64,000 nt of DNA, taken from NCBI RefSeq assembly GCF_036330325.1, contig NZ_JAZDRO010000002.1, forward strand, positions 468,306-532,305, in the 5' to 3' direction. A program made the position numbers and the translations under genes. Origin of the DNA: Hyphobacterium marinum. GTDB taxonomy: Bacteria; Pseudomonadota; Alphaproteobacteria; Caulobacterales; Maricaulaceae. Of the stretch, positions 7,085-16,453 are shown piece after piece. The stretch's first letter is position 1, and every line of letters begins with the position of its first letter. The notes under the pieces are model-generated. The model had not been told where the DNA came from, did not search any database, and saw only the letters and a list, made by a program, of their open reading frames with translations.

Positions 7085-10000
7085 CTAGAAGCGCTTGGCA
7101 ACATTGATGAAGAAGCGACGGCCAACCATGTCGTAGCCAACGCCCAGCGGGACGTTGCCTTGCGCCAGGGTGGCGTCGGACGTGTTCTGGTCAACGAGAG
7201 GCGGATCTTCATCCGCAACGTTGTTGACACCGAACCGGACCGACCACGTGTCGCTCGCCCAATTGACGGAGAGCGTGTGGTACAGGACCGCGTCGACATC
7301 GTCGATGGCACCAACCGTCGGGTCACAGGTGCTGGCTGCACCGCCCGTGGTGAAGTTTTCGCACGGCGTCAGAGCCGCACCAAACACACCCAGGTTGTCC
7401 TGTGCACCGATGTATTGACCGCGCCAAGCGAACGTCCAGTCACCATTGATGATCCGGGCGTTCATGGTACCGCGCCAATCCGGGTAGGTGATCGTACCCG
7501 CACGCTCGCTGACCGCAGAACCAGGCGTGGTCTGGTTGGTCACCGAGGTCGTGTAGGTAAACACCGCATCGGCCTGGAAGGTCGAATTCATCAGCCAGCT
7601 GAGCTCTTGCGAGAAGCGGGCATTGAGGTCGAAACCTTCAGACGTCTGCGTGGCAATGTTGAACGGCGTGTTGTCCACGAAGGTCAGCAGGCCCGTGGCC
7701 GGGTCACGCTGACGACGCGCACAGAACGGGTCGTTCGGGAAGTTGGTGGAGGTATAGCACCGGTTCAGCGAGAACGCCGTACCCGGAATGGCCACCGCGT
7801 CATCAACCCGGATTTCGAAGTAGTTCACTCCGAAGGTGAAGTTGAAGGCGTCAGTGAACTGCTGATCCACCACGAAGCCGAGGCTGATCGCGTCGGACGT
7901 TTCCGGCTCGAGGCCCGGGTTACCGGCCCGGAAGGACTCGATGCTGGGAACGCCGGTCAGGCCGAGGCTGAACGGGTCCACGCCTTCAGACTGACAGTTG
8001 GCGATCACGGTCGGAGACCGCGTATCGAGCGCCGGGTTGTAGACACCGCCGCCAGATGCCGCGAGCGGCACCACGCAGGGGTCCGCAAAGCCGGAGGTGA
8101 AGCCGGTCTGACCACCCAGGAACAGCTCACGCAGGTTCGGAGCGCGGAAGGACGTACCCGCCGTACCCCGGAAGGTGAGCCAGCTGCTCGGCGACCAGGA
8201 TCCGCGAACCGACCAGGTCGAGTTCTGACCGTAGAATTCGTGGTCCGTCAGACGGGCCGCGACGTCCAGGGTCAGCTCTTCAGCGAAGGTCCGGCCCTGC
8301 AGAAGCGGGAAGGAGGCCTCGCCGTAGAACTCGTTGAGGGAGACGGAACCGCGCGAGACACGGTCGGCAAAGTAGCCGGCCGCGAGACCCGCGGACGCCA
8401 CCGTGTCGGTGCCCGAGTCGAGCGATTGCAGACGGTATTCCCAACCGAGCACGGCCTGGACTTCACCGTCCGGCAGCGAGAAGACCGGACCGGTCACGAA
8501 CGCGCCGGCATTCCATTCGGAAACCAGGGTCGTAACGGTACGTTCAGCTGCCAGGTAGTCGAATTCGGCCTGGGTCGCGAATTGCGGACCCACAGCCGGA
8601 TCGAAGACGTAGAGCGACGGGGCAAACCAGTCGACGACCACGCACGGATCCGGATCGATGAAACCGAAGATGGTCGAGACGATCGGCGTGCCGCAGACCG
8701 CGTTGCCGCCGCCATCGAGGCGGGCGGTATTGATGGTCTGGAGCATGCGCTCGTTAAGCACGGCACCGCGCGAGGAGTAACCGATCGAACGGGTGTAGCC
8801 GACGAACGATTCGAAGTCCCACGACGGAGCGCCCATGAAGCCGAGATCGCCGCGCAGGCCCAGAAGCATGCGGGACTGTTGCAGCTCGACATCCACATCG
8901 CTGCGCTGGAACGGCGAAGCGACAATCGGAACCACGCCGAAACCAACCTGGCCCGTCTGGAACGGGTTGAGCGGGTGGCTATCCGGCACGTCCGGGAACA
9001 GCTGACCGTGGTAGGCGCTGTCCTGGAAGGTCCGGCTGTTGGAGTGCGAAGCTTCGAAGAAGAAGCTCGTGCCCTCGATACCGAAGAAGGAGTCGATATC
9101 GTAGTCGCCGGTCAGGAAGAAGTTGTACCGCGTCGAGGACGGGAACACATCGTCAAAACCTTCGATCGGGAAGCTCTGGTTCTGCGGCTCGTTCGACAGC
9201 GCGGTACGGTTCGCAGCGGAGTTACCCGTGAACCAGCCCGGCGTGAAGAGAAGCGGCACACCGTTGGTGCCGGCCTGACGGTACGCGTCGGTACCGAACA
9301 TGATCCCGCCACCCGGACGCGGCTCAACCGTGTAAACGCGCACGCGGCTGATGATGGAGCCTTGGCAACGCGATTCCAGCGTGCCGGTCGCGCTCAGTTG
9401 CAGGTCGCGCGAGCAGTGGAAGCCACTGTTCGGGTCGAAGTTGTAGCTGCGCTGGTTGAGCTTCAGGTTTTCCTGGTTGAAGTATTCGAAGGCGAAAGTG
9501 AAGCCGCCGCGCTGACCCTGGTCACCGACCAGGACCGAGTAACGCTGCTGCTCACCGCCCTCTTCGGACGGGATCGACCAGAAGCCTTCCACGTTCAGAC
9601 CTTCGTAGTCCTGACGGGTGACGACGTTGATAACGCCGGTCACGGCGTCCGAACCGTACACCGAGGAGGCACCATCCAGCAGGATGTCGACGCGCTCGAT
9701 GATCGAGGACGGAATCAGGTTGACGTCCGGGAAGGACGGCGCGCCTTCCACACCGGCGGGCGCCATGCGGCGGCCGTTGATGAGGAGGAGCGTACGGTCG
9801 GCAGACAGGCCGCGGAGCGACACGTTCTGCACACCCGGACCACCGTTGGTCACGAAGTTCGAGTTCACCGAAGCGTCGAGCTGGGCGCCCTGGACGACCG
9901 GCGTCGAGCGGAGGATTTCCGCGGTGTCGATGAGACCGGCTTCGGCAACGGTCTCGGAGTCGATGACCTGAAGCGGAGAAGTGGACGTAAATTCGTCGCG

Positions 10001-10177
10001 GCGAATACGCGACCCGGTGACGACGATCGAGTCCTGGGAAGCGCTTTCGGCTTCTTCGTCCTCATCTTCATCGTCTGCCTCTTGGGCAAAAGTCGGAGCA
10101 ACGGTGAATGCCGCCGCTGCGAAGCCCGCAAGGATTGTGGAGCGCAGTAGACGCTCGCGATCCCAAAAGCTGCTCAC
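7085..10177 (-). CDS. TonB-dependent outer-membrane receptor, substrate unknown
   Basis: 1030 residues. Start is GTG 10177 with AAGGGG eight bases upstream; it gives a clean signal peptide ending FTVAPTFAQ (about residue 32). An acidic low-complexity stretch (EADDEDEDEEAESASQD) precedes the TonB box DSIVVTGSRI. A plug domain follows (about 60-190: VSLRGLSADRTLLLINGRRM, VDILLDGASSVYGSDAVTGVINVVT), then a large beta-barrel ending in the aromatic-terminated FFINVAKRF. Energised by TonB-ExbBD, such receptors import siderophores, vitamins, glycans or peptides. Nothing next to it names a substrate: no transporter, regulator or hydrolase is linked, and a terminator isolates it. The barrel contains several cysteine pairs. 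Confidence 0.92.
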   Translation of the reverse strand: MSSFWDRERLLRSTILAGFAAAAFTVAPTFAQEADDEDEDEEAESASQDSIVVTGSRIRRDEFTSTSPLQVIDSETVAEAGLIDTAEILRSTPVVQGAQLDASVNSNFVTNGGPGVQNVSLRGLSADRTLLLINGRRMAPAGVEGAPSFPDVNLIPSSIIERVDILLDGASSVYGSDAVTGVINVVTRQDYEGLNVEGFWSIPSEEGGEQQRYSVLVGDQGQRGGFTFAFEYFNQENLKLNQRSYNFDPNSGFHCSRDLQLSATGTLESRCQGSIISRVRVYTVEPRPGGGIMFGTDAYRQAGTNGVPLLFTPGWFTGNSAANRTALSNEPQNQSFPIEGFDDVFPSSTRYNFFLTGDYDIDSFFGIEGTSFFFEASHSNSRTFQDSAYHGQLFPDVPDSHPLNPFQTGQVGFGVVPIVASPFQRSDVDVELQQSRMLLGLRGDLGFMGAPSWDFESFVGYTRSIGYSSRGAVLNERMLQTINTARLDGGGNAVCGTPIVSTIFGFIDPDPCVVVDWFAPSLYVFDPAVGPQFATQAEFDYLAAERTVTTLVSEWNAGAFVTGPVFSLPDGEVQAVLGWEYRLQSLDSGTDTVASAGLAAGYFADRVSRGSVSLNEFYGEASFPLLQGRTFAEELTLDVAARLTDHEFYGQNSTWSVRGSWSPSSWLTFRGTAGTSFRAPNLRELFLGGQTGFTSGFADPCVVPLAASGGGVYNPALDTRSPTVIANCQSEGVDPFSLGLTGVPSIESFRAGNPGLEPETSDAISLGFVVDQQFTDAFNFTFGVNYFEIRVDDAVAIPGTAFSLNRCYTSTNFPNDPFCARRQRDPATGLLTFVDNTPFNIATQTSEGFDLNARFSQELSWLMNSTFQADAVFTYTTSVTNQTTPGSAVSERAGTITYPDWRGTMNARIINGDWTFAWRGQYIGAQDNLGVFGAALTPCENFTTGGAASTCDPTVGAIDDVDAVLYHTLSVNWASDTWSVRFGVNNVADEDPPLVDQNTSDATLAQGNVPLGVGYDMVGRRFFINVAKRF

Positions 10178-10480
10178 GATGCTAACCCCTTCGTGATTGT
10201 TGTTTACGACTCGCACCCGGCCCCCTTGATCTTCAGGAGCAAGGCACGCGTACACGGTCGGGAAGCTATCCCTTCCCTGCCTTGCACTATGCAGACACGA
10301 GGCCAGCACCGGCAAGCACCCGCCCCACTTCCTCCGCATTTCCGCCAAGATTGTTGCAAAAAAGTCATAGCGTGTTCACGCAGCGGCGAAATTTCCCGGG
10401 CATGCGGGTGCGATTTAGCCGTGTTCGCGGCTTGCACGCGCGCCGCGCCGCCGCTAATAGCCTCTTCACCCGGAACGGAT
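10178..10480. other. Intergenic region between the TonB receptor start and tRNA-Val
   Basis: 303 bases without a coding feature. The left end carries the receptor ribosome site. The right end carries the likely tRNA promoter. I see no strong promoter for the receptor, no riboswitch and no long inverted repeat. Confidence 0.6.
10432..10460 (+). promoter_or_regulatory. Sigma-70 type promoter for tRNA-Val
   Basis: TTGCAC (10432-10437), a 17-base spacer and TAATAG (10455-10460), about 20 bases before the tRNA 5' end. Confidence 0.55.
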
Positions 10481-10555
10481 GGGCGCGTAGCTCAGCGGGA
10501 GAGCACTTCGTTGACATCGAAGGGGTCACTGGTTCAATCCCAGTCGTGCCCACCA
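10481..10555 (+). tRNA. tRNA-Val (anticodon GAC)
   Basis: 75 bases with encoded CCA. Acceptor stem GGGCGCG/CGTGCCC (one G-U pair), D arm GCTCAGCGGGAGAGC, anticodon stem CTTCG/CGAAG around loop TTGACAT giving anticodon GAC, T arm loop GGTTCAATCC. Discriminator base A. It reads GUC (and GUU by wobble). All stems fold by eye. Confidence 0.95.
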
Positions 10556-10655
10556 TCCGGCTTCCACTCCAAGACATGATCTGTGCCGATTTGCATCACC
10601 CCGCTTTCGCCGCACGCTGCGGGAGCCTATGTCCATCCCGACACGGGGACAGATC

Positions 10656-11735
10656 ATGACCGATTCCATTCAGACCGCGCTCAACGCCATTCCTGATACA
10701 GCCTCCGGCAAGGGCCTCGTTTCCGCCGGACGCATTGACGGCACGACCTTGAAGGACGGCGTCGCGACTGTCGTACTGAAAGTCCGCGACGGCGATGGCG
10801 ACGCCGCTGGCCGCGAGAAGGCGGCGATCGAAGCCGCGCTCATGGCGCTTGATGATGTCCGCCGCGTTCGCCTGATCACCACGCTGGAGCGCGCGCCAGG
10901 GAAGCCCCAGGCCCGCAAGCCGAACGCCACTCCTGCAGCACCGGAAAAGCGCGCTGCGCGCCATGTCATTGCGGTCGCCGCCGGCAAGGGCGGGGTCGGC
11001 AAGTCAACGGTCGCGGCCAATCTCGCCGTGGCGCTGACGCGACAGGGAAGATCGGTCGGCATTCTCGACGCCGATATCTATGGCCCGTCCATCCCGCGTC
11101 TCTTTGGTCTCTCCGATGCGCAGGGTCTGAAAAAGACCGATTCGGGAATCACCCCGTTGTCGGCGCATGGCGTAAAAATCGTCTCGATGGGTTTGCTGAC
11201 GAAGCCCGGCGCGCCGGTGGTCTGGCGCGGACCGATGGTCCAGGGCGCGATCCAGCAATTCCTGCGCGACACCGACTGGGGTGATCTCGATGTCCTGATC
11301 ATCGACATGCCGCCGGGCACGGGCGACGCCCAGCTGGCCATCGCCCAGACCGCCGCCATTGACGGCGCGGTGATTGCCTGCACGCCGCAGGACCTGGCGC
11401 TGGATGATGCCCGCAAGGCCATGGCGATGTTCCAGCAGACCCATACGCCCCTGCTCGGCCTGATCGAAAACATGAGCGTTTTCCTGTGCCCGCATTGCGG
11501 CGAGCCGAGCGAAATCTTCGGCCATGGCGGCGCGCGCGATGAGGCCGAAGCGCTCGGCCTGCCCTTCCTCGGCGAAATTCCGCTGCATATCGATTTGCGC
11601 AAGCGGTCTGACGAAGGCCGTCCGGTCGCGCTCGATGACGGCCCGGTCTCGGCCGCGTTTGCCCGTGCAGCCGACGCGGTGCTGGCGGCCAGCGAAACCG
11701 CCCGCAAGCCGGCCCCGGACATCGTCTTCGAATAA
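10656..11735 (+). CDS. apbC: Mrp/ApbC iron-sulfur cluster carrier ATPase
   Basis: 359-residue P-loop protein of the Mrp/NBP35 family, which carries and delivers Fe-S clusters. An N-terminal MIP18-like segment (1-80) precedes a linker rich in Ala/Pro and the deviant Walker A GKGGVGKST (110-118). ILDADIYGPSIPRLFG, IIDMPPGTGDAQL and the cluster-binding CPHC near residue 275 follow. The ORF is open upstream, but ATG 10656 has GGGGACA just ahead, so I prefer it to 10629. Cytoplasmic. Convergent with btuD (four-base gap). Confidence 0.93.
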   Translation: MTDSIQTALNAIPDTASGKGLVSAGRIDGTTLKDGVATVVLKVRDGDGDAAGREKAAIEAALMALDDVRRVRLITTLERAPGKPQARKPNATPAAPEKRAARHVIAVAAGKGGVGKSTVAANLAVALTRQGRSVGILDADIYGPSIPRLFGLSDAQGLKKTDSGITPLSAHGVKIVSMGLLTKPGAPVVWRGPMVQGAIQQFLRDTDWGDLDVLIIDMPPGTGDAQLAIAQTAAIDGAVIACTPQDLALDDARKAMAMFQQTHTPLLGLIENMSVFLCPHCGEPSEIFGHGGARDEAEALGLPFLGEIPLHIDLRKRSDEGRPVALDDGPVSAAFARAADAVLAASETARKPAPDIVFE

Positions 11736-11739
11736 GGGC

Positions 11740-12498
11740 TTAATCGGCCTGCCACGCGTTGGGCAGAACGCCTCCGGGTGGCGATGCGCCAAAGACTGTC
11801 CTGAGATTGGCTTCGTCCAGTACTTCGGCGGGCGGGCCGTCCGCTGCAATCCGCCCTGAATTCATCAGCACAACGCGGCTGCACCAGCGGGCGGCGAGGT
11901 CGAGTGCGTGGGCCGCCACGATAACGAGAGCTCCGCGTTCGGCTTCAGCCCTGAGCACGTCCATCACCGCGATCTGGTGACGCGGATCGAGGGCGGCCGT
12001 CGGCTCGTCGAGCAAAAGGATATCGGTTTCGGTAGCCAGCACTCGCGCTAGCATGACGCGGGCGCGCTCACCCGAAGACAAGGCATCCAGCCGTCTGTCG
12101 GCGAGGTCTGCCGCACCAGTCCGCTCAAGTGCATGCTCAACAGCCTCGGCATCCCGGGTGGACAGCCGGGTCAAGGGTTTCAGGTGTGGCATTCGCCCCA
12201 GCGTCACGGCCCGTCGAACGACCAGCGGCCAGACCGCGCGCCCTTCGGGCGGCATGTAGGCGATGCGCCGGGCCCGGTCCCGGACCGGGATCGTACCAAG
12301 GGGCTGTCCATCCAGTTCCACGCCGCCGGCCTCGGGGACAATCAGCCCGGCCAGAACCTTGATCAGGGTGGACTTGCCCGATCCGTTGGGACCGGCCAGC
12401 GCGATGAATTCGCCGCCCCGGGCCGACAGGGAAATGTCCTGCAAGACCGGCTTGTCGCGATATCCTGCGGCAACGGAGGTGAGATCGAACCCGGTCAT
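11740..12498 (-). CDS. btuD: Cobalamin ABC importer, ATP-binding subunit
   Basis: 252 residues. Walker A GPNGSGKST (35-43), signature LSSGERARV, Walker B ILLLDEPTAALD and a switch histidine in AAHALDLAARW. This is the FecE/FhuC/BtuD class. Last gene of the leftward btuB-btuF-btuC-btuD operon; its ATG overlaps the btuC stop by four bases. The cobalamin riboswitch upstream of btuB makes vitamin B12 or cobinamide the likely substrate, rather than a siderophore. Confidence 0.88.
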   Translation of the reverse strand: MTGFDLTSVAAGYRDKPVLQDISLSARGGEFIALAGPNGSGKSTLIKVLAGLIVPEAGGVELDGQPLGTIPVRDRARRIAYMPPEGRAVWPLVVRRAVTLGRMPHLKPLTRLSTRDAEAVEHALERTGAADLADRRLDALSSGERARVMLARVLATETDILLLDEPTAALDPRHQIAVMDVLRAEAERGALVIVAAHALDLAARWCSRVVLMNSGRIAADGPPAEVLDEANLRTVFGASPPGGVLPNAWQAD

Positions 12499-13466
12499 GG
12501 CGCGCGCCTCGACTGGGTCCGGACTAGCCAGAGGAAAAAGGGCGCGCCTAGCAGGGCTGTTGCCACGCCGAGATAGAGCGGAAGGCCCGAACCGCTCAGT
12601 GCCCGGGTCGTGGTGTCGGCAAGGGACAGGAGCGCCGCGCCGCCCAGCGCCGACGGCAGCAACAACCGCCCCGGTTCGTGTTGAACGAAGGGACGCAAGA
12701 GGTGTGGCACAACAAGGCCGACAAAGCCGATCGCCCCGGCAACCGCCACCCCGCCTCCGACGCTGAGCGCCGCGCCCACGACCACTGTCAGGCGCAACCC
12801 GTCGAGATCATGGCCGAGGCTGGCGGCCGCATCGTCGCCGAGGCTGAGCGCATCAAGCGCGCGCCGGGTAAAGGCCAGCACACAGAGCCCGGCCGCGATC
12901 AGCGGCGTGGCGATCCAGACTTCGGTCCAACTGGCGTTGGTCAACGATCCCATCAGCCAGTAGGCGATTTCCGACAGCGCCCAGGGGTTGGGCGAGAGGT
13001 TCATCAACAGAGCTGTCAACGCATTGGCGAGCGCACCGACCGCGACCCCGGAGAGAATCAGCGTGGTCGCCCGCGCGCCAGGACCGGCGATGAGCAACAG
13101 GGCAGTCGCCCCAAGGCCGGCTCCCGCTATGGCGGCGAGGGGGACCGCGAAGGCAAACACACCCGCCAGTCCGAAATAGAGCGCGATGACCGCGCCCAGC
13201 CCGGCACCACTGGTAACGCCGACAATACCGGGGTCGGCCAGAGGGTTGCGGAAGAAACCCTGCAGCGCCGCGCCGGTCGCCCCCAGGCCTGCACCAACGA
13301 TCAGTCCGGTCAGCGCGCGCGGCAGGCGCAGCTCGGTCAGGATCATCGACGCCGCACGGTCACCGGCGAGCCAGTCACCCAAGGGAAAGCCAGTACTGAA
13401 TACGCTGAGTAGTCCCGCCGCCAGGCAGGCCATCGCGAGCAGGAGGATGAGGCGCAGATCCTTCAT
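12495..13466 (-). CDS. btuC: Cobalamin ABC importer, permease (FecCD/BtuC family)
   Basis: 323 residues with about nine to ten membrane helices. The FecCD motifs RLPRALTGLIVGAGLGATGAALQGFFRNPLADPGIVG, split here by position (about 48-84), and FVGLVVPHLLR (about 230) are clear. It forms the inner-membrane dimer with BtuD. Overlaps btuF by four bases upstream and btuD by four downstream, so the three are translationally coupled. Confidence 0.88.
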   Translation of the reverse strand: MKDLRLILLLAMACLAAGLLSVFSTGFPLGDWLAGDRAASMILTELRLPRALTGLIVGAGLGATGAALQGFFRNPLADPGIVGVTSGAGLGAVIALYFGLAGVFAFAVPLAAIAGAGLGATALLLIAGPGARATTLILSGVAVGALANALTALLMNLSPNPWALSEIAYWLMGSLTNASWTEVWIATPLIAAGLCVLAFTRRALDALSLGDDAAASLGHDLDGLRLTVVVGAALSVGGGVAVAGAIGFVGLVVPHLLRPFVQHEPGRLLLPSALGGAALLSLADTTTRALSGSGLPLYLGVATALLGAPFFLWLVRTQSRRAP

Positions 13467-14332
13467 TCCGCCTCTAGCGCGTCGAACGCATCGGCTATGG
13501 CTTCCGCCGCAAGGATCAGGCGCGGCCCGGCGCAGGACCAGGCAGAGCTGGCGACATCGACGCGCGGCGTCCGGTTCAGGAGGTCGCGAAAGGCGCTATG
13601 GCGTATTCCGGTGTTGTTGATCGAGTTGTAGCCGTCCCTGAAATAGCTGGTCACGACGAGGTCAGGCTCAACCCTCAGGGCCCACTCCGGGTCGGCCGGT
13701 GTCCAGCCCTGCGCGCCCGCCTCTGTCGCGGCATTGCGGCCTCCGGCGGCCTGAATGGCGGCATCGACCAGCGTGCCGGACCCCGCCGTGCCGCCTGAAG
13801 CGCTGAGATAGAAGACGGACGGCCTGTATCCGCGTGCCTCGCTTCGCGCCTCCAGGGCGGCCAGGCGGGCATCCATCTCGGCGATGAAGTCGTCCGCGAT
13901 TGCCAACGTGGCAAAGGCCTCACCGACATGGCGCATATTGCGGCCGATAACGGCGAAGTCCTCACCCCATTCCAGGGTCACTGCTTCGACACCTGCCGCG
14001 TCGAGAATCGGTAATGCCCGTCCGGGACCACCGGGGCCGTAGAGGACAATATCGGGTTCAAAGCCGAGGATGTCTTCTGCGTCCTGTCCGGTGCGCGGCA
14101 GGTCGAGGGCCGGCCCGCTGACGCCGGACACCGGATCGCCGGCCTGCCAGGACATGGCGGCGATCGTGTTGTGACCGGAGAGCGCCATCACATAGGCATC
14201 TGCGCACAGGTCGACCGACACCACCCGTGAGGATGGTGCCGGTTCTGGTCCCTGTGCCAGCGCGCTAGCGCTGAAGACGCAGGCCGAGATACAGGCCGCG
14301 GCCAGCAGATGCATATCCAAAGACGTCCTCAT
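13463..14332 (-). CDS. btuF: Periplasmic cobalamin-binding protein
   Basis: 289 residues from ATG 14332 (MRTSLDMHLLAAAC), with a signal peptide ending SASALAQ; a second ATG six codons on is possible. Class III binding-protein features: VVSVDLCADAYVMAL near the mature N-terminus, FEPDIVLYGPG, and WTPADPEWALRVEPDLVVTSYF. The start lies 68 bases inside the 3' end of btuB, unusual as an overlap but consistent with tight coupling. The protein captures B12 delivered by BtuB and passes it to BtuCD. The frame stays open far upstream inside btuB, but that translation is spurious. Confidence 0.85.
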   Translation of the reverse strand: MRTSLDMHLLAAACISACVFSASALAQGPEPAPSSRVVSVDLCADAYVMALSGHNTIAAMSWQAGDPVSGVSGPALDLPRTGQDAEDILGFEPDIVLYGPGGPGRALPILDAAGVEAVTLEWGEDFAVIGRNMRHVGEAFATLAIADDFIAEMDARLAALEARSEARGYRPSVFYLSASGGTAGSGTLVDAAIQAAGGRNAATEAGAQGWTPADPEWALRVEPDLVVTSYFRDGYNSINNTGIRHSAFRDLLNRTPRVDVASSAWSCAGPRLILAAEAIADAFDALEAE

Positions 14333-16160
14333 ACTTTTCGTCCAACAGGTTTTCGCCCCGCAGGTAAAGCGCGGCGTGATCACCGATTCTCCAGCTCGCC
14401 CGACCGCCGACCAGCGTGTAGGCATTGAGCGTGACGGTCTGGAAGGTCCCGAAATCGGTGTCGGTCCGATCACCGACATGATCGGCCGAGACTGCCAGGC
14501 TAAGCGGGCTGTTCCGCGGTTCCCAGAATATGGCGAGGCTGGCCGTCTGCTCCGGACGGCGGATTTCCGCCACGCCATTTTCCTCCGACTTCAGGAAGGC
14601 CGCCGAGCCGGTGACCTTCAGGTCGCGCGCGGCCTGCCATTCCCCGGATATCTCCAGGCCCGACCGCCGGGATTCGCCCGTCCGGTTGCGGGCCGTGGCT
14701 GGGTTGACGCCAAAGTCGGTGAATATCTCGTCCTCCAGGCGCGCCTCGAACCAGGTGACGGAGAGCGACGCGTCCGCGAGTTCCTGGTCCCAGCCGATTT
14801 CCCAGCCGCGTGAGCGTTCCGGAACGAGGTTGGGGTTGCCGGAAAAGAAGCCGGGAAAGAAGCCAAAGAGTTCGAAGACTCCGGGATTCTTCACCCCTTC
14901 GCCGATGCTGGCGCGCATGCGGCCGCCAATCGACTCGAAACCCCGGGAGAGCCCTGCTCGCCATGTGGTGGCGTCTTCAAATCGGTCATTCATGTCCCGG
15001 CGGGCCGAGAGATGGATGCGCACTGGACCGGCTGTCAGATCGTAGTCCGCCGCGAGCGCATCATTCTCGATCCGCTGGGTCTGGTTCTGGCCGGCACCCG
15101 CACCGGCGAAATTGACATAGCGCTCGCTTTCGCGTTCCGCGAGCACGGTGAGGCGGTGGTCAGCCCCGAAACCGGTCCAGAGGGCCGTGGCTTCGTAATA
15201 GCCCTGCCAGCGTGTGCCTTGTGTGGTTCCGGTAAAAGCCCCCGTGTCGAAATTTTCCGACCTTGTATCAAACCACGACAGTGCGGCCTCATGAGCAAAG
15301 TCGAGCCCGGCCAACTTTGTATCGGCGAGCAAGGCCAGGCGCGCGGCGCTCTCGCGTCCCTCGATCGACAGATCAGCATCGTCGAGCCGCCCATCAAAGT
15401 CGGTGTCGCTGTCGTATTCGCTTTCATGGCTTGCGAGGCGCAAAGCCCCTTCGAGACGGAGGTCCGGGCCCAGATCCAGTGTGCCGGCCCCGCCAAGCAA
15501 GCGGGCGTCATAGCCGTCTGCCTGCCCCCCTGTCCCCGAGACATCGAATCCGCCGCTGGAAAACGCCGACGCCGTCACCCCGCCCGAGAGATATCCGACT
15601 TCACCCGACACGGCCGCGCCGGTGCGCCACGTGTCGAAGGACCCGCCTTCGGCAAAAAGTGAGGCACCCTCCTCGCCGTCCATTCCCACCGTGCGGATAC
15701 TAATCACGCCACCAATGGCGTCCGGCCCCCACAGCGCGGACTGCTCACCGTGCAACACCTCGATCCGTTCCACACCGAAGGACGGCGTATGGGCGAAGTC
15801 ATACTCGCCGGTGAAAGGATTGGACGCCTCGATCCCGTCAATCAGGACAAGGACATGATTGGCTTCCGATCCGCGGGCGCGGACCTGGGTCAGCGAACCG
15901 GCCGGTCCAGAGCGCGAAACGGTGAGGCCCGGTACGGCCCGCAGCGCATCGGCGGCAAAGGCCGAGCCGCTGGCTTCAATCCGTTCGGCTTCGAGGACGG
16001 TCAGCGAGGAGGTCACTTCCGATTCCGGAACCAGGACGCGGAAAGCAGAGACGACAATGCGGTCGGTATCGTCACTATAGTCCTGTGCCAATGCGGCGGG
16101 GGAGGCGGAGACAAGCAGAAGAGCGAACAGACTTCGCCTGGCGGTTCGAGTGAAAGGCAT
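14265..16160 (-). CDS. btuB: TonB-dependent cobalamin receptor
   Basis: 631 residues. Signal peptide 1-26 (ends SPAALAQ), TonB box DRIVVSA about 34-40, plug with LTQVRARGSEANHVLVLIDG and VEVLHG-like IEVLHGEQSALWGPDAIGGV, then a 22-strand-type barrel ending in YLGLRLQR. Length and plug match BtuB rather than siderophore receptors. First gene of the operon behind a cobalamin riboswitch. The stop codon lies inside btuF. Outer membrane. Confidence 0.92.
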   Translation of the reverse strand: MPFTRTARRSLFALLLVSASPAALAQDYSDDTDRIVVSAFRVLVPESEVTSSLTVLEAERIEASGSAFAADALRAVPGLTVSRSGPAGSLTQVRARGSEANHVLVLIDGIEASNPFTGEYDFAHTPSFGVERIEVLHGEQSALWGPDAIGGVISIRTVGMDGEEGASLFAEGGSFDTWRTGAAVSGEVGYLSGGVTASAFSSGGFDVSGTGGQADGYDARLLGGAGTLDLGPDLRLEGALRLASHESEYDSDTDFDGRLDDADLSIEGRESAARLALLADTKLAGLDFAHEAALSWFDTRSENFDTGAFTGTTQGTRWQGYYEATALWTGFGADHRLTVLAERESERYVNFAGAGAGQNQTQRIENDALAADYDLTAGPVRIHLSARRDMNDRFEDATTWRAGLSRGFESIGGRMRASIGEGVKNPGVFELFGFFPGFFSGNPNLVPERSRGWEIGWDQELADASLSVTWFEARLEDEIFTDFGVNPATARNRTGESRRSGLEISGEWQAARDLKVTGSAAFLKSEENGVAEIRRPEQTASLAIFWEPRNSPLSLAVSADHVGDRTDTDFGTFQTVTLNAYTLVGGRASWRIGDHAALYLRGENLLDEKYEDVFGYASAGRGLYLGLRLQR

Positions 16161-16168
16161 GACAAACA

Positions 16169-16212
16169 GACTCCGTTTTCGGCGCGCGGCGCGCGCCGGG
16201 TTTCAAGGAGTC
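16169..16212 (-). promoter_or_regulatory. Ribosome-site-sequestering stem in the btuB leader (riboswitch expression platform)
   Basis: On the minus strand GACTCC (16212-16207) is the exact complement of GGAGTC (16174-16169), which contains the btuB Shine-Dalgarno. The pair encloses an 8-base-pair GC hairpin with a 3-base loop. There is no U-tract after it. This points to translational rather than transcriptional control by the upstream aptamer. Confidence 0.6.
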
Positions 16213-16270
16213 GCTTCAAACGGAAGACTTCCGCGCCGGTCCTGTGTGATCCCGCACAGGCGGACGAGCG

Positions 16271-16450
16271 ACCGTGACGGCCGGTCTTCCGGCTCGCGGG
16301 TCGTCACGGTCCCTGCGCCTTCCCGAATCGCTTCAGTGGCTTCGTTGCAGGGCCGCTCGCCGCTCACGGCTGCGGGAACAGCGCCGAACTCGAAGGTTTC
16401 CCTCCTCATCGGCTTCCCGTTTCATCCCCTCGCGGGGAACCGTCACGGGG
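16271..16450 (-). promoter_or_regulatory. Cobalamin riboswitch (adenosylcobalamin aptamer)
   Basis: Read leftward, all hallmark blocks of the class appear in order: GACGGTTCCCCGC, GGGATGAAACGGGAA, GCCGATGAGGAGGG, the conserved GCAGCCGTGAGCGGCGAG (B12 box core), CCACTG, CGGGAAGGCGC, and GACCCGCGAGCCGGAAGACC followed by GCCGTCACGG, which closes P1 with the 5' end. The aptamer ends about 110 bases before the btuB ATG. Bound adenosylcobalamin should repress btuB and, through coupling, btuFCD. Confidence 0.95.
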
Positions 16451-16453
16451 CGC

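Noticed and set aside
7007..10150. 1047-residue open frame on the plus strand
   Set aside because: It is antisense to the TonB receptor, has Arg/Val/Glu-biased composition and no recognisable motif; the receptor has signal peptide, TonB box and plug motifs. High GC makes antisense frames long.
12678..13412. Plus-strand frame opposite btuC
   Set aside because: Highly polar and Arg/Gly/Asp-rich, as expected from the complement of a membrane protein gene.
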